A DNA stretch of 64,000 bases from Pseudomonas syringae (GTDB lineage: Bacteria; Pseudomonadota; Gammaproteobacteria; Pseudomonadales; Pseudomonadaceae). The stretch is from positions 62,001 through 126,000 of the forward strand of contig NZ_JPQU01000011.1 in the NCBI RefSeq assembly GCF_000737245.1, written 5' to 3'. Positions 27,262 to 41,172 of this stretch are shown here, piece after piece (the first letter of the stretch is position 1; each line of letters starts with the position of its first letter). Below the pieces are notes generated by a model. It was not told the DNA's origin and did no database searches. It was given only the letters and a program-made list of their open reading frames with translations. A program made the position numbers and the translations under genes.

Positions 27262-27565
27262 GCACATGATTTCGGTCGAGGTGGTCTACGCTGCCGTTGA
27301 TTGTCAGGCGCTACTCAGTATCAGCGTGCCCATTGGGACGACTGTCCGGCAGGCTTTGTTGCTGGCTGAAGTGACTAGCGCTTTTCCAGAGCTGGATGTC
27401 GCCCATTGCCCTGTCGGTATTTTTGGCAAAGTGGTGGATGGGGAGCGGGTACTGGAGAACAGGGAGCGCATCGAGATCTACCGACCGTTGCTGGCCGACC
27501 CCATGGAAGTTCGGCGTCTACGGGCAGCCAAGGCGGCGAAGGCGCGGAAGGATCTGACTAAATAG
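27254..27565 (+). CDS. rnfH: RnfH family protein
   Basis: A 103-residue beta-grasp protein (ISVEVVYAAVDCQALLSISVPIGTTVRQAL.., then RIEIYRPLLADPMEVRRLRA) of the RnfH/UPF0125 family. Its function is unsettled. It overlaps the end of ratA by eight bases, suggesting coupled translation. The basic C-terminus (AAKAAKARKDLTK) is usual for the family. A bidirectional terminator follows. Confidence 0.92.
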   Translation: MAEHMISVEVVYAAVDCQALLSISVPIGTTVRQALLLAEVTSAFPELDVAHCPVGIFGKVVDGERVLENRERIEIYRPLLADPMEVRRLRAAKAAKARKDLTK

Positions 27566-27598
27566 CGTCTTTGCTTCTCAAAGCAAACTGCAGATAGC

Positions 27599-27626
27599 AA
27601 AAAGCCCGGCATGCCGGGCTTTTTCT
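27599..27626. terminator. Bidirectional terminator between rnfH and bamE
   Basis: AAAAAGCCCGGC and GCCGGGCTTTTTC form a symmetric hairpin with A and T runs, serving both convergent genes. Confidence 0.93.
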
Positions 27627-27639
27627 TTCGCTGCCGTTA

Positions 27640-28161
27640 TTACTGCGGCGATGTTTCCAGCGGTTCCTGGCTAGGTACCGGCACGGTCTCGACTTTGTCG
27701 ACGTCGTTCTGGATCTGCTCCAGCATCGAGCCCGGCTTCGGTGGCTCTTCTGCTTTTGGCTGTTCGCCATTGGCCGGCGTGACGTTGGTGTCATTGCCGC
27801 GACCCAGAATGGCGTCATCACGGCTTACGCCTGGCATGAAGTCGCCATTGAGGCTGACAAGCTGATCGTTGCTATTGAAGATCAGAGTCATGCGTTCTTG
27901 CTGACGTTCACCACCGCCTGGCTGCAGGCTGTACAGGTAATCCCAGCGATCAGCGTGGAAAGTGTCGGTCAGCAGAGGGTTGCCCATGATAAACCGTACT
28001 TGCCGTCGGGTCATTCCCGGCCTTAACTGGTCTATCATGTCCTGCGTGACGACATTGCCTTGCTGGATGTCGATTTTGTAAACCCCGGGGAATGAACAAC
28101 CGGCGAGTGCGAGCAGTCCCACGAGGGTGAAACTGGTTAGCAGGAGCTTGGTGTTTTGCAT
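27640..28161 (-). CDS. bamE: Outer membrane assembly lipoprotein BamE
   Basis: A 173-residue lipoprotein. The signal peptide ends in LAGC (residues 19-22), so Cys22 is the lipid site. The SmpA/OmlA domain has [29 protein letters not shown] and [11 protein letters not shown]. It belongs to the BAM complex that inserts outer-membrane beta-barrels. The C-terminal 60 residues are a Pro/Glu-rich tail longer than in E. coli, as is usual in pseudomonads. It diverges from fur, a conserved arrangement. Confidence 0.96.
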   Translation of the reverse strand: MQNTKLLLTSFTLVGLLALAGCSFPGVYKIDIQQGNVVTQDMIDQLRPGMTRRQVRFIMGNPLLTDTFHADRWDYLYSLQPGGGERQQERMTLIFNSNDQLVSLNGDFMPGVSRDDAILGRGNDTNVTPANGEQPKAEEPPKPGSMLEQIQNDVDKVETVPVPSQEPLETSPQ

Positions 28162-28259
28162 CGGTGGGCGACTTCCACTATCTTGGCTGGGACAACGTAA
28201 ACCCCGATCATACCTGCATTAAGAGAAGCTGCGAAGCAGCGTCTGCGAGAAAGCTGACC

Positions 28260-28667
28260 ATGGTTGAAAATAGCGAACTACGAAAAGCCGGACTTAAAGT
28301 GACCCTGCCACGGGTCAAAATACTACAAATGCTCGATTCTGCCGAGCAGCGACACATGAGTGCCGAGGATGTTTACAAGGCTCTCATGGAAGCTAGCGAG
28401 GACGTCGGACTGGCCACGGTTTACCGTGTCCTGACCCAGTTCGAAGCTGCCGGATTGGTGGTTCGCCACAACTTCGACGGTGGACATGCGGTATTCGAAC
28501 TGGCTGACGGCGGCCACCACGACCATATGGTCAATGTGGAATCTGGTGAAGTGATCGAATTCTTCGACGAAGGAATCGAGAAGCTCCAGAAGGCGATCGT
28601 CGAGAAGCACGGGTACGAGTTGGTGGATCACAACCTGGTACTGTACGTGCGCCAAAAAAAGGCTTAA
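28260..28667 (+). CDS. fur: Ferric uptake regulator Fur
   Basis: A 135-residue repressor from the ATG at 28260 (MVENSELRKAGLKVTLPRVKIL). The winged helix covers about 1-80 (EDVGLATVYRVLTQFEAAGLV), and the metal centre includes GGHHDHMVNVESGEVIEF near 83-100. It lacks the C-terminal cysteine pair of E. coli Fur, as Pseudomonas Fur does. With Fe2+ it represses iron-uptake genes. It diverges from bamE, leaving about 100 bases for both promoters. Confidence 0.98.
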   Translation: MVENSELRKAGLKVTLPRVKILQMLDSAEQRHMSAEDVYKALMEASEDVGLATVYRVLTQFEAAGLVVRHNFDGGHAVFELADGGHHDHMVNVESGEVIEFFDEGIEKLQKAIVEKHGYELVDHNLVLYVRQKKA

Positions 28668-28688
28668 GTCTTTTTTGCGGCAAACAGC

Positions 28689-28724
28689 GAAGGCGACCTT
28701 AGGGTCGCCTTTGTGCGTTTTTGG
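28689..28724 (+). terminator. Terminator of fur
   Basis: AGGCGACC-TTAG-GGTCGCCT followed by TTTGTGCGTTTTT, 22 bases after the fur stop. Confidence 0.88.
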
Positions 28725-28798
28725 GGGGGCAGAAAGGGTTTTGGAACCCTGAGATTTAATTCTGTGGCAGATTCTATGTTTGCCTGCATTCCATTTTC

Positions 28799-28888
28799 GT
28801 AGGACCAGCTTTCGCCGGGAGAGCTGCGTTTCTGACAAAGGAGATGCAACGACTGTACCGACGTCCTCCCGGCTTAAGCCGGTCATAC
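28799..28888. repeat. REP-like palindrome
   Basis: GTAGGACCAGCTTTCGCCGGGA faces TCCCGGCTTAAGCCGGTCATAC. It is of the same family as the pair at 25901-25990. Confidence 0.8.
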
Positions 28889-29001
28889 GGGTTCAACTGA
28901 TCTGTGGGTGCTTTCCCGCGATTCAGGCGCTGGGGTCTGTCAAATACACGGCGTTATCGTTCTTCGCGGGCAAGCCCAGCTCCAATAGATAACCACGGTT
29001 C

Positions 29002-29092
29002 CTGTAAGAGCTCACGAGCACCGCGAGGCAGCGCTAGCGGTGTGTCTGATGCACCGCCATCGTGGCCTCGCGGTGCTCGCGCGCTCTTACAG
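29002..29092. repeat. Long imperfect palindrome, second of two copies in the window
   Basis: CTGTAAGAGCTCACGAGC and GCTCGCGCGCTCTTACAG bound a 91-bp palindrome with CCGCGAGGCAGCG and CCTCGCGG inside. It is a close relative of 7280-7360. It lies just after the recN stop and could also end that transcript. Confidence 0.85.
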
Positions 29093-29122
29093 GGGCGGGG
29101 CGCATTTCGATTCGGCGAAGGC

Positions 29123-30796
29123 TCAGCCCTTGGCTGTGACCACCATCTTCTTGGCATGAGCCAATGATTCTTTGGTCAGGTCTATGCCGCCCAGCATGCG
29201 CGCCACTTCTTCTATGCGTTCGGTCTTGCTCAGTTTCGAGACGGCAGTGCGCGTTGCTTCGCTGTCTCGAACCTTGTGCACAAACAAATGCTGATGGCCC
29301 TGAGCCGCCACTTGAGGCAAGTGCGTTACCGTCATCACCTGGCCGCGGTCCCCGAGTCTTCTTAGTAGTTGGCCAACAATCTCTGCCGTTGGCCCGCCGA
29401 TGCCGACGTCCACTTCATCGAATACCAGCGTGGGTACCCGCGACGTTTGTGCGGTGATCACCTGAATCGCCAGACTGATACGCGAAAGCTCGCCACCGGA
29501 CGCAACCTTGGCCAGTGCCTTTAAAGGTTGGCCAGGGTTGGCACTGACCAGCAGTTCGACTTGCTCCAGCCCGTTGGGTAACAACTCTTTTTCGGGGTTA
29601 GCTTTGAGTGCGATGCTGAAGCGTCCGCCCGGCATACCCAGGCGCTGGATTTCATGTTCGACGGCTGTTGCAAGCTCCGGCGCCGCGCGATGACGCAGGT
29701 CGCTCAACTCCCGTGCCTTCTCTTTATAGTGGCGAGCGAAGGAAGCCAGTTCGTTTTCCAGGCGCTCGATTGCCTCGTCATTGGCATTCAGTGTTTCGAT
29801 TTCATCCAGCAGCTTTTGCTGAAGTGTCGCCACTTCCGTGGGTTGGATACGATGCTTGCGCGCCAGCGTATAGATCGCGTCGAGCCGTTCTTCCAGTTGT
29901 TGCAGGCGCGCCGGATCGGCGTCGAAATGGTCAAGGAAGCGATTGAGCTCGCCCATGGCCTCTTCCACTTGAATCTGCGCGCTGGACAGCAGGTTGGTCG
30001 CTTCACTCAAGGCCACGGGCGAATCATTGACGCTGCCTAGCCGGTGCAGACTGGCGGTCAATGCATTGAGCACATTGCCGGAATCGTCTTCGCTGCATTG
30101 CTCAACCACCTGACGGCAGATGCTCAGCAGGCTTTCGGCGTTGGTCAGGTTTTTGTGTTCCTGTTCCAACTGTTCCAGTTCATCCTCGCCCAGGCTCAGG
30201 CTTTCCAGCTCTTCCAGTTGATAACTCAGGAGCTGGTGACGTGAACGCTGTTCATCGCCGGAATTGGACAGGCGGTCAAGCTCCTGACGTGTCTGACGCC
30301 AGCGTTGCGCGGCAAGCTGAACCTGACGGGCAAGATCGGTTGCGCCAGCGTATTCATCCAATAGACGGCGGTGGGTATCAGGCTTAAGGAGCGACTGGTG
30401 CTCGTGCTGGCTGTGAATATCGATCAGCAACTCGCCCAGCGCCTTCAAATCGCCTTGGGGGCATGGGGTGCCATTGATGTAAGAGCGCGAGCGACCTTCG
30501 GCAGTGATGACTCGGCGCAGAATGCACGGGCCATCGTTGTCCAGATCGCGTTCCTGCAACCAGGTCTGGGCTTCGGGAATATCTGCCAGATCAAAAGTTG
30601 CCAGGATGTCGGCTTTTTCCGCGCCAGGGCGAACCACGCCACTGTCAGCGCGATCACCCAGGGTCAGGCCCAATGCATCGAGCATGATGGATTTGCCAGC
30701 ACCGGTTTCGCCGGTGATTACGCTCATGCCTCGGTCCAGCTCGAGATCGAGATGTTCAACGATGGCGTAGTTATGTACGGAAAGGTGCACCAGCAT
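29123..30796 (-). CDS. recN: DNA repair protein RecN
   Basis: A 557-residue SMC-like ATPase. Walker A GETGAGKS lies at residues 29-36; a long coiled coil fills about 150-360; the signature region GGELSRISLAIQVITA and Walker B TLVFDEVDVGIGG lie near 430-475. It acts at double-strand breaks in recombination repair. It diverges from grpE across 273 bases, which also hold the grpE heat-shock promoter. A LexA site is expected upstream, but I could not identify a convincing one. Confidence 0.97.
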   Translation of the reverse strand: MLVHLSVHNYAIVEHLDLELDRGMSVITGETGAGKSIMLDALGLTLGDRADSGVVRPGAEKADILATFDLADIPEAQTWLQERDLDNDGPCILRRVITAEGRSRSYINGTPCPQGDLKALGELLIDIHSQHEHQSLLKPDTHRRLLDEYAGATDLARQVQLAAQRWRQTRQELDRLSNSGDEQRSRHQLLSYQLEELESLSLGEDELEQLEQEHKNLTNAESLLSICRQVVEQCSEDDSGNVLNALTASLHRLGSVNDSPVALSEATNLLSSAQIQVEEAMGELNRFLDHFDADPARLQQLEERLDAIYTLARKHRIQPTEVATLQQKLLDEIETLNANDEAIERLENELASFARHYKEKARELSDLRHRAAPELATAVEHEIQRLGMPGGRFSIALKANPEKELLPNGLEQVELLVSANPGQPLKALAKVASGGELSRISLAIQVITAQTSRVPTLVFDEVDVGIGGPTAEIVGQLLRRLGDRGQVMTVTHLPQVAAQGHQHLFVHKVRDSEATRTAVSKLSKTERIEEVARMLGGIDLTKESLAHAKKMVVTAKG

Positions 30797-30988
30797 GGAG
30801 TGGCTCCCAGGCGATTTGTCTGGTTATTTATACAGTGTTTTATTTGCTGCTGACAATGCCCTGATTTGGCCTTGTTCGATGTCATTCATCCTTTTTGTAG
30901 TCGATCCGGGAAATTGTTCAAGCCGGATAAGGGCTTGGCGGTGACCGGAAAATTTGTGCGGGCTTTCATCGATCTGCGTGAATTCGCT

Positions 30989-31017
30989 CTTGAAGCTGAG
31001 AAATCCGCTCCCATATA
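30989..31017 (+). promoter_or_regulatory. Candidate sigma-32 heat-shock promoter of grpE
   Basis: CTTGAA at 30989-30994 and CCCATATA at 31010-31017 with a 15-base spacer match the sigma-32 pattern (CTTGAA, then CCCCAT-T). It lies about 50 bases before the grpE ATG. Confidence 0.75.
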
Positions 31018-31069
31018 GGGGGACAGAAGCGCGAGTTGAGCTCGCGGACGTATTTGAAAGGAGAAATCT

Positions 31070-31633
31070 ATGGCTGACGAACAGAATCTGGATGCGCAGA
31101 CTCAGGACCAGACTGCCGATGCAGTTTCCGGTGAAGAATTGGTGACCCGCGTGCAAGTGCTCGAAGAGCAATTGGCTGCGGCGCAGGACCAGTCCCTGCG
31201 AGTGGCTGCGGATTTGCAGAACGTCCGCCGCCGTGCAGAGCAAGATGTAGAAAAGGCCCACAAATTCGCCCTCGAGAAATTCGCTGGCGATTTGCTGCCG
31301 ATTGTCGACAGCCTGGAGCGCGGGCTGGACCTGTCCAATCCGGACGACGAAAGCATTCGTCCGATGCGTGAAGGTATCGAGCTGACGCTGAAAATGTTCA
31401 ACGACACCCTCAAGCGTTATCAGCTCGAAGCCATTGATCCGCACGGCCAGCCATTCAACGCCGAGCACCATCAGGCAATGGCGATGCAGGAAAGCGCGGA
31501 TGTCGAGCCAAACAGCGTATTGAAAGTGTTCCAGAAGGGTTATCAGCTCAATGGTCGTCTGCTGCGCCCGGCAATGGTCGTGGTCAGCAAGGCTCCATCG
31601 CCTGTTCAGCCATCAATTGATGAGCAGGCTTGA
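31070..31633 (+). CDS. grpE: Nucleotide exchange factor GrpE
   Basis: A 187-residue protein, AAGGAG upstream of the ATG at 31070. An acidic Gln-rich N-terminus is followed by the long dimer coiled coil ([31 protein letters not shown]) and the C-terminal beta domain ([36 protein letters not shown]). It exchanges ADP for ATP on DnaK. It heads the grpE-dnaK-dnaJ heat-shock cluster. Confidence 0.98.
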   Translation: MADEQNLDAQTQDQTADAVSGEELVTRVQVLEEQLAAAQDQSLRVAADLQNVRRRAEQDVEKAHKFALEKFAGDLLPIVDSLERGLDLSNPDDESIRPMREGIELTLKMFNDTLKRYQLEAIDPHGQPFNAEHHQAMAMQESADVEPNSVLKVFQKGYQLNGRLLRPAMVVVSKAPSPVQPSIDEQA

Positions 31634-31737
31634 AATCAGCTGTCTGGCCCCCATTTATAGGCCAAGCGTTTAAGAGCTACCGCAATTTGTAAACGCAGTT
31701 GCGGCAACCAAATTCAAAATTTTCGGGAGAGTCAAAG

Positions 31738-33657
<1,920 letters not shown>

Positions 33658-33982
33658 GCGCAGGCTCACTTGTAAGCCAGTTGCCCGCTTTTGGGCGGTG
33701 ACTGGTAGGATGTCGCCGCGCGGGAGCTTGCTCCCGCGTTGGCGTGTCTGGAACAAGCGAAATTTTCTGGTCAGTGGTTTATGTACCGCTGGCCCATGTG
33801 GCAAGGCCGTTATGCTCCTGCATGGCGGCTTGTTCTGCCGCTTTCTCGGTCTGTCTGGCCGTTGAAATAGAAACCAGGATCGTTGAATTGACGTGAGTTG
33901 GGTCCGGGCCTGTATGGGGCTCAACGAGTTTGGCAAGGCTCAGGAGGGTTTTGCCGGACGTCCTCAAGAGTGCGGAAGAATT
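33658..33982. other. dnaK-dnaJ intergenic region
   Basis: Holds two hairpins: CAGTTGCCCGC..GGGCGGTGACTG (33679-33703), and a small perfect REP-like palindrome CGCGGGAGCTTGCTCCCGCG (33719-33738). Neither has a T-run, so dnaJ may still be read from upstream. No gene is seen. Confidence 0.6.
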
Positions 33983-35119
33983 ATGGCAAAGCGTGACTAT
34001 TACGAAGTATTGGGGGTGGAGCGAGGCTCCAGCGAAGCAGATCTGAAGAAGGCTTATCGTCGTCTGGCGATGAAGCATCACCCTGATCGCAATCCTGACG
34101 ATAAAGCGTCTGAAGAGCTGTTCAAGGAGGCCAACGAGGCCTACGAAGTTCTTTCCGATGCCAGCAAGCGTGCGTCTTACGACCAGTACGGTCATGCCGG
34201 TGTTGATCCGAGCATGGGCGGTGGCGGTTTCGGTGGTGGCGCAGGCGGTGCGAATTTCTCCGACATTTTCGGCGACGTGTTCAGCGACTTCTTCGGTGGC
34301 GGTCGCGGCGGTGGTGGTGGACGTGGCGGCGCACAGCGCGGTAGTGATCTGCGTTACACCCTGGAACTGAATCTCGAAGAGGCTGTGCGCGGTACGACGG
34401 TCAACATCCGCGTTCCGACATTGGTCAACTGCAAACCGTGCGACGGTTCCGGTGCCAAGAAGGGCTCATCGCCGGTGACCTGCCCTACGTGTGGCGGTAT
34501 CGGTCAGGTTCGTATGCAGCAAGGCTTCTTCTCGGTGCAGCAAACCTGCCCGCGTTGCCATGGCCACGGCAAAATCATTTCCGACCCGTGCGATTCCTGC
34601 CACGGCGAAGGTCGTGTTGAAGAATACAAAACCCTGTCCGTCAAAGTGCCGCCTGGTGTTGATACTGGTGACCGCATTCGTCTGTCGGGTGAGGGTGAAG
34701 CGGGCACTCAGGGTGGGCCGACTGGCGACCTGTACGTCGTGATCAATGTTCGTGAGCACGCGATTTTCCAGCGCGATGGCAAGCATCTGTTCTGCGAAGT
34801 GCCGATCAGCTTCACTGACGCTGCCTTGGGCGGCGAGCTTGAAGTGCCAACCCTCGATGGTCGCGTGAAACTGAAGATTCCTGAGGGTACGCAGACCGGC
34901 AAGCAATTCCGTCTGCGTGGCAAAGGCGTTGCTCCGGTACGTGGCGGCGGTGCGGGTGACTTGATGTGCCGTGTGGCCGTAGAGACACCGGTCAATCTGG
35001 GTCGCCGTCAGCGCGAACTGCTGGAAGAGTTCCGCTCAACGCTTGAGGGTGATAGCTCTCACTCACCGAAAGCCACGGGTTGGTTCGACGGTGTGAAGCG
35101 TTTCTTCGGCGATCTGTAA
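33983..35119 (+). CDS. dnaJ: Co-chaperone DnaJ (Hsp40)
   Basis: A 378-residue protein from the ATG at 33983. The J domain carries HPD (HHPDRNPDD), followed by a Gly/Phe-rich region ([22 protein letters not shown]) and four CxxCxGxG zinc motifs ([32 protein letters not shown]). The substrate domains complete it. It delivers clients to DnaK and stimulates its ATPase. Confidence 0.99.
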   Translation: MAKRDYYEVLGVERGSSEADLKKAYRRLAMKHHPDRNPDDKASEELFKEANEAYEVLSDASKRASYDQYGHAGVDPSMGGGGFGGGAGGANFSDIFGDVFSDFFGGGRGGGGGRGGAQRGSDLRYTLELNLEEAVRGTTVNIRVPTLVNCKPCDGSGAKKGSSPVTCPTCGGIGQVRMQQGFFSVQQTCPRCHGHGKIISDPCDSCHGEGRVEEYKTLSVKVPPGVDTGDRIRLSGEGEAGTQGGPTGDLYVVINVREHAIFQRDGKHLFCEVPISFTDAALGGELEVPTLDGRVKLKIPEGTQTGKQFRLRGKGVAPVRGGGAGDLMCRVAVETPVNLGRRQRELLEEFRSTLEGDSSHSPKATGWFDGVKRFFGDL

Positions 35120-35127
35120 CGCTTTAA

Positions 35128-35943
<816 letters not shown>

Positions 35944-36129
35944 TCGCCTGATCATGCAGCAGAGGCGCAACCCGTCAACAGCAGGGTTTGCGCCTTCTAT
36001 TTCCCGCTCGAGGGAACTTCTGTCGCAATCCCCCGTCTTTTTGCCTCATTGGCGGTAGACCAAAATAGCCTTTTTCTGTAAGCTACAGCTTTAGTGTGTC
36101 CACTAAAAGCGCGCAGATGATTCCATAAG

Positions 36130-36166
36130 AAAGCGGGGTGACGTAACTACGTCATTCCGCTTTTTT
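36130..36166 (+). terminator. Terminator or attenuator in the carA leader
   Basis: AAAGCGG and CCGCTTT close an inner stem GTGACGTA..ACGTCAT, followed by TTTTTTGC. It lies 46 bases before carA, so it either ends dapB transcripts or attenuates carA. Confidence 0.75.
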
Positions 36167-36211
36167 GCAACCTGCGAACGCCCTTTCAGGCTTTACTTAC
36201 GGGAGGTCTTC

Positions 36212-37348
36212 TTGACTAAGCCAGCCATACTCGCCCTTGCTGATGGCAGCATTTTTCGCGGCGAAGCCATTGGAGCCGACGGTCAAACCGTTGGCGAGGT
36301 AGTGTTTAACACTGCCATGACAGGCTATCAGGAAATCCTTACCGATCCTTCCTATGCCCAGCAAATCGTAACTCTGACTTACCCGCACATCGGCAACACC
36401 GGCACCACGCCGGAAGATGCTGAATCTGACCGCGTCTGGTCTGCTGGCCTGGTCATCCGTGACCTGCCGCTGGTTGCCAGCAACTGGCGCAACAAGATGT
36501 CCCTTGGCGATTACCTGAAAGCCAATGGCGTGGTAGCGATCGCCGGTATCGACACCCGTCGCCTGACCCGCATCCTGCGTGAGAAAGGCGCTCAGAACGG
36601 CTGCATCATGGCCGGTGACGATATTACTGAAGAAGCGGCAATCGCAGCAGCGCGCGGTTTCCCGGGCCTGAAGGGTATGGACCTGGCGAAAGTCGTCAGC
36701 GTCAAGGAAAGCTACGAATGGCGTTCCAGCGTCTGGTCACTCAAGACTGACAGCTGCCCGGAAATCCCGGCTAGCGACCTGAAGTACCATGTTGTTGCCT
36801 ACGACTACGGCGTCAAGGTCAACATCCTGCGCATGCTGGTTGAGCGTGGCTGCCGCATCACCGTGGTGCCAGCTCAGACGCCAGCGAGCGAGGTCCTGGC
36901 GCTCAAGCCGGACGGCGTGTTCCTGTCTAACGGACCTGGCGACCCTGAGCCTTGCGACTACGCGATCAAGGCCATCAAGGAAGTACTGGAAACTGATATT
37001 CCGGTATTCGGTATCTGCCTGGGTCACCAGTTGCTGGCCCTGGCTTCCGGTGCCAAGACAGTAAAAATGGGTCACGGCCACCACGGTGCCAACCACCCGG
37101 TTCAGGATCTGGACACTGGCGTCGTGATGATCACCAGCCAGAACCACGGCTTCGCAGTCGATGAAGCGACTTTGCCCGGCAACGTTCGCGCCATCCACAA
37201 GTCGTTGTTCGACGGTAGCCTGCAAGGCATCGAGCGCACCGACAAGGACGCCTTCAGCTTCCAGGGTCACCCTGAAGCAAGTCCGGGCCCTACCGATGTG
37301 GCTCCGCTGTTTGATCGCTTTATCGAAACCATGGCCAAGCGACGCTGA
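36212..37348 (+). CDS. carA: Carbamoyl-phosphate synthase small subunit
   Basis: A 378-residue glutaminase subunit with a TTG start at 36212, preceded by GGGAGG. The N-terminal CPSase domain is followed by the class I amidotransferase domain with nucleophile FGICLGHQ and the H-x-E pair in [11 protein letters not shown]. It supplies ammonia to CarB for arginine and pyrimidine synthesis. The rare TTG start suggests limited translation. A hairpin with a T-run lies just upstream. Confidence 0.98.
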   Translation: MTKPAILALADGSIFRGEAIGADGQTVGEVVFNTAMTGYQEILTDPSYAQQIVTLTYPHIGNTGTTPEDAESDRVWSAGLVIRDLPLVASNWRNKMSLGDYLKANGVVAIAGIDTRRLTRILREKGAQNGCIMAGDDITEEAAIAAARGFPGLKGMDLAKVVSVKESYEWRSSVWSLKTDSCPEIPASDLKYHVVAYDYGVKVNILRMLVERGCRITVVPAQTPASEVLALKPDGVFLSNGPGDPEPCDYAIKAIKEVLETDIPVFGICLGHQLLALASGAKTVKMGHGHHGANHPVQDLDTGVVMITSQNHGFAVDEATLPGNVRAIHKSLFDGSLQGIERTDKDAFSFQGHPEASPGPTDVAPLFDRFIETMAKRR

Positions 37349-37477
37349 GCGGTTGCCTTGAGAATGTAATGCGCAGCTGCCGGGCCGGACCTGAACAACG
37401 TTCGGCGAAGACCGCCCGGCACTGCAGAGAAATTCAAGACGGCTTGCCGACTGACCTACGGATTTGAGTGACAACCC

Positions 37478-40400
37478 ATGCCAAAACGTACAGACATAAA
37501 AAGCATCCTGATTCTCGGCGCCGGTCCTATCGTGATCGGTCAGGCCTGTGAATTCGACTACTCCGGTGCCCAGGCCTGTAAAGCCCTGCGCGAAGAGGGT
37601 TATCGCGTCATTCTGGTGAACTCCAACCCAGCGACGATCATGACTGACCCGTCCATGGCGGACGCGACGTACATCGAGCCGATCAAGTGGCAGACCGTTG
37701 CCAAGATCATCGAAAAAGAACGTCCTGATGCACTTCTGCCAACCATGGGTGGCCAGACTGCACTGAACTGCGCACTGGATCTGGAGCGCGAAGGCGTTCT
37801 GGAGAAGTTCGGCGTTGAGATGATCGGTGCCAATGCCGACACCATCGATAAGGCTGAAGACCGTTCGCGCTTCGACAAGGCGATGAAATCCATCGGTCTG
37901 GACTGCCCGCGTTCGGGTATTGCCCACTCCATGGAAGAGTCCTACGCGGTTCTGGAAAAGCTCGGCTTCCCGTGCATCATTCGTCCGTCGTTCACCATGG
38001 GCGGCACCGGTGGCGGTATTGCTTACAACCGTGAAGAGTTCGAAGAAATCTGCACCCGTGGTCTGGACTTGTCTCCGACCAAGGAATTGCTGATCGACGA
38101 ATCCCTGATCGGCTGGAAAGAGTACGAAATGGAAGTTGTCCGCGATAAAAAGGACAACTGCATCATCGTCTGCTCCATCGAAAACTTCGACCCGATGGGT
38201 GTGCACACCGGCGACTCCATCACTGTTGCGCCAGCCCAAACGCTGACCGACAAGGAATACCAGATCATGCGTAACGCCTCTTTGGCGGTACTGCGTGAAA
38301 TCGGTGTTGAAACCGGCGGTTCCAACGTTCAGTTCGGCATCTGCCCGGACACTGGCCGTATGGTCGTGATCGAGATGAACCCGCGTGTATCGCGTTCCTC
38401 GGCACTGGCCTCGAAAGCGACCGGCTTCCCGATCGCTCGCGTCGCCGCCAAGCTGGCCATCGGTTACACCCTGGACGAGCTGCAAAACGAAATCACCGGC
38501 GGCAAGACTCCGGCGTCCTTCGAGCCTTCGATCGACTACGTCGTCACCAAGCTGCCACGTTTCGCGTTCGAGAAGTTCTCCAAGGCTGACGCGCGTCTGA
38601 CCACTCAGATGAAGTCGGTTGGCGAAGTCATGGCTATCGGCCGCACCTTCCAGGAATCCTTGCAGAAAGCCCTGCGCGGTCTGGAAGTCGGCGTTAGCGG
38701 TCTGGATCCAAAGCTGGACCTGAGCAACCCGGAAAGCATGAGCGTACTCAAGCGTGAGCTGACCGTTCCAGGTGCCGAGCGTATCTGGTACGTCGCTGAT
38801 GCATTCCGCGCTGGCATGACTGTCGAAGAAATCTTCGCCATGAACATGATCGACCCTTGGTTCCTGGTTCAGATCGAAGATCTGATCAAGGACGAAGAGA
38901 AGATCAAGACCCTGGGTCTGGCGACCATTGACCGCGATCTGATGTATCGCCTCAAGCGCAAGGGCTTCTCCGATGCGCGTCTGGCCAAGCTGCTGGGCGT
39001 CACCGAGAAGAACCTGCGTCGTCATCGCCACAAGCTTGAAGTGTTCCCGGTCTACAAGCGCGTTGACACTTGCGCTGCCGAGTTCGCCACCGACACCGCT
39101 TACATGTACTCCACCTACGAGGAGGAGTGCGAAGCCAATCCGTCGGATCGTGACAAGATCATCATCCTGGGCGGCGGTCCAAACCGTATCGGCCAGGGTA
39201 TCGAGTTCGACTACTGCTGTGTGCACGCGGCTCTCGCTCTGCGCGAAGACGGGTACGAGACCATCATGGTCAACTGCAACCCGGAAACCGTGTCCACCGA
39301 CTACGACACCTCGGATCGTCTGTACTTCGAATCCGTAACACTGGAAGACGTGCTGGAAATCGTCCGCGTCGAGAAGCCAAAAGGTGTGATCGTCCAGTAC
39401 GGCGGTCAGACCCCTTTGAAACTGGCTCGCGCCCTGGAAGAAGCTGGCGTACCGATCATCGGCACCAGCCCTGACGCAATCGACCGTGCAGAAGACCGTG
39501 AACGCTTCCAGCAAATGGTTGAGCGTCTGAACCTGCGTCAGCCACCGAACGCCACTGTTCGCAGTGAAGACGAAGCCATTCGCGCTGCTGGCAAGATTGG
39601 TTACCCGCTGGTGGTTCGTCCTTCCTACGTGTTGGGCGGCCGGGCGATGGAAATCGTATACGAAGAAGAAGAGCTCAAGCGCTACCTGCGCGACGCGGTG
39701 AAAGTGTCCAACGACAGCCCGGTGCTGCTTGACCACTTCCTGAACTGCGCTATCGAAATGGATGTGGATGCTGTTTGCGACGGCACTGATGTCGTGATCG
39801 GCGCGATCATGCAGCACATCGAACAGGCTGGCGTTCACTCCGGTGACTCCGCTTGCTCGCTGCCGCCGTACTCGCTGCCGGCGCACATCCAGGACGAGAT
39901 GCGTGAGCAGGTCAAGAAGATGGCTCTCGAATTGGGCGTGGTTGGCCTGATGAACGTGCAGCTAGCCTTGCAGGGCGAAGACATCTACGTGATCGAAGTG
40001 AACCCGCGTGCCTCGCGTACCGTGCCGTTCGTTTCCAAGTGCATCGGTGTTTCCCTGGCAATGATCGCGGCGCGCGTCATGGCAGGCAAAACCCTGAAAG
40101 AGCTCAACTTCACCAAGGAAATCATCCCGAACTTCTACAGCGTGAAAGAGGCGGTGTTCCCATTCGCCAAATTCCCTGGGGTTGATCCGATCCTTGGCCC
40201 TGAGATGAAATCCACAGGCGAAGTCATGGGCGTCGGCGATACCTTCGGTGAAGCGTTCGCCAAGGCTCAGATGGGTGCAAGCGAAGTGCTGCCCACAGGT
40301 GGCACTGCCTTCATCAGCGTTCGTGATGACGATAAGCCGCTGGTAGCCGGGGTTGCTCGCGACCTGATCAGCCTGGGCTTCGAAATCGTTGCCACTGCCG

Positions 40401-40699
40401 GCACCGCGAAACTGATTGAAGATGCAGGCTTGAAGGTCCGTCGTGTGAACAAGGTGACTGAAGGTCGTCCACACGTTGTCGACATGATCAAGAATGACGA
40501 AGTCACCCTGATTATCAACACTACGGAAGGGCGTCAGTCGATCGCTGATTCCTATTCCATTCGTCGTAATGCCTTGCAGCACAAGATCTATTGCACCACC
40601 ACGATTGCTGCTGGCGAAGCTATCTGCGAAGCGCTCAAGTTCGGTCCTGAAAAAACCGTGCGTCGCTTGCAGGATCTACATGCAGGATTGAAGGCATGA
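37478..40699 (+). CDS. carB: Carbamoyl-phosphate synthase large subunit
   Basis: A 1,073-residue enzyme with two homologous ATP-grasp halves: [18 protein letters not shown] near residue 12 is echoed by [17 protein letters not shown] near 565. The C-terminal MGS-like allosteric domain ([23 protein letters not shown]) follows. It makes carbamoyl phosphate from bicarbonate, ammonia and two ATP. Its TGA overlaps the greA ATG (ATGA), so greA is coupled to it. Confidence 0.99.
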   Translation: MPKRTDIKSILILGAGPIVIGQACEFDYSGAQACKALREEGYRVILVNSNPATIMTDPSMADATYIEPIKWQTVAKIIEKERPDALLPTMGGQTALNCALDLEREGVLEKFGVEMIGANADTIDKAEDRSRFDKAMKSIGLDCPRSGIAHSMEESYAVLEKLGFPCIIRPSFTMGGTGGGIAYNREEFEEICTRGLDLSPTKELLIDESLIGWKEYEMEVVRDKKDNCIIVCSIENFDPMGVHTGDSITVAPAQTLTDKEYQIMRNASLAVLREIGVETGGSNVQFGICPDTGRMVVIEMNPRVSRSSALASKATGFPIARVAAKLAIGYTLDELQNEITGGKTPASFEPSIDYVVTKLPRFAFEKFSKADARLTTQMKSVGEVMAIGRTFQESLQKALRGLEVGVSGLDPKLDLSNPESMSVLKRELTVPGAERIWYVADAFRAGMTVEEIFAMNMIDPWFLVQIEDLIKDEEKIKTLGLATIDRDLMYRLKRKGFSDARLAKLLGVTEKNLRRHRHKLEVFPVYKRVDTCAAEFATDTAYMYSTYEEECEANPSDRDKIIILGGGPNRIGQGIEFDYCCVHAALALREDGYETIMVNCNPETVSTDYDTSDRLYFESVTLEDVLEIVRVEKPKGVIVQYGGQTPLKLARALEEAGVPIIGTSPDAIDRAEDRERFQQMVERLNLRQPPNATVRSEDEAIRAAGKIGYPLVVRPSYVLGGRAMEIVYEEEELKRYLRDAVKVSNDSPVLLDHFLNCAIEMDVDAVCDGTDVVIGAIMQHIEQAGVHSGDSACSLPPYSLPAHIQDEMREQVKKMALELGVVGLMNVQLALQGEDIYVIEVNPRASRTVPFVSKCIGVSLAMIAARVMAGKTLKELNFTKEIIPNFYSVKEAVFPFAKFPGVDPILGPEMKSTGEVMGVGDTFGEAFAKAQMGASEVLPTGGTAFISVRDDDKPLVAGVARDLISLGFEIVATAGTAKLIEDAGLKVRRVNKVTEGRPHVVDMIKNDEVTLIINTTEGRQSIADSYSIRRNALQHKIYCTTTIAAGEAICEALKFGPEKTVRRLQDLHAGLKA

Positions 40700-41172
40700 T
40701 CAAATATCCAATGACGGTCCAGGGCGCCAAGGCCCTGGAAGAAGAACATGCTCACCTCACCAAGGTCGTGCGTCCCAAGCTAAGCCAGGACATTGGTACG
40801 GCCCGTGAGCTGGGGGATCTGAAGGAAAATGCCGAGTACCACGCAGCTCGTGAGCAGCAAGGTATGGTTGAGGCGCGGATTCGTGATATTGAAGGCCGGA
40901 TTCAGAATCAGGTCATCATTGATGTCACGTCCATCCCTCATACCGGCAAAGTGATTTTCGGCGTTACCGTGGAAATCGCTAACGTCGAGACGGATGATCG
41001 CGTCACCTACCACATCGTTGGTGAGGATGAGGCTGACTTCAAGCTCGGTAAGATCTCGGTTGGCTCACCCTTGGCTCGCGCCTTGATTGCCAAGGAAGAG
41101 GGTGATGTGGTTTCGGTGAAGACCCCAGGTGGCGTGATCGAGTACGAGATCGTTGAAGTTCGCCACATTTAA
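40696..41172 (+). CDS. greA: Transcription elongation factor GreA
   Basis: A 158-residue protein with the N-terminal coiled coil ([20 protein letters not shown], then [22 protein letters not shown]), whose tip acidic residues enter the RNA polymerase channel, and a C-terminal FKBP-like domain. It rescues backtracked polymerase by RNA cleavage. It overlaps carB by four bases. Confidence 0.98.
   Translation: MIKYPMTVQGAKALEEEHAHLTKVVRPKLSQDIGTARELGDLKENAEYHAAREQQGMVEARIRDIEGRIQNQVIIDVTSIPHTGKVIFGVTVEIANVETDDRVTYHIVGEDEADFKLGKISVGSPLARALIAKEEGDVVSVKTPGGVIEYEIVEVRHI

Noticed and set aside
30800..31069. LexA box for recN
   Set aside because: I looked for CTG-N10-CAG type sites near the recN start and found none convincing.
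36737..39886. 1,049-residue minus-strand frame opposite carA and carB
   Set aside because: Antisense to two highly conserved genes; composition reflects their codon use.
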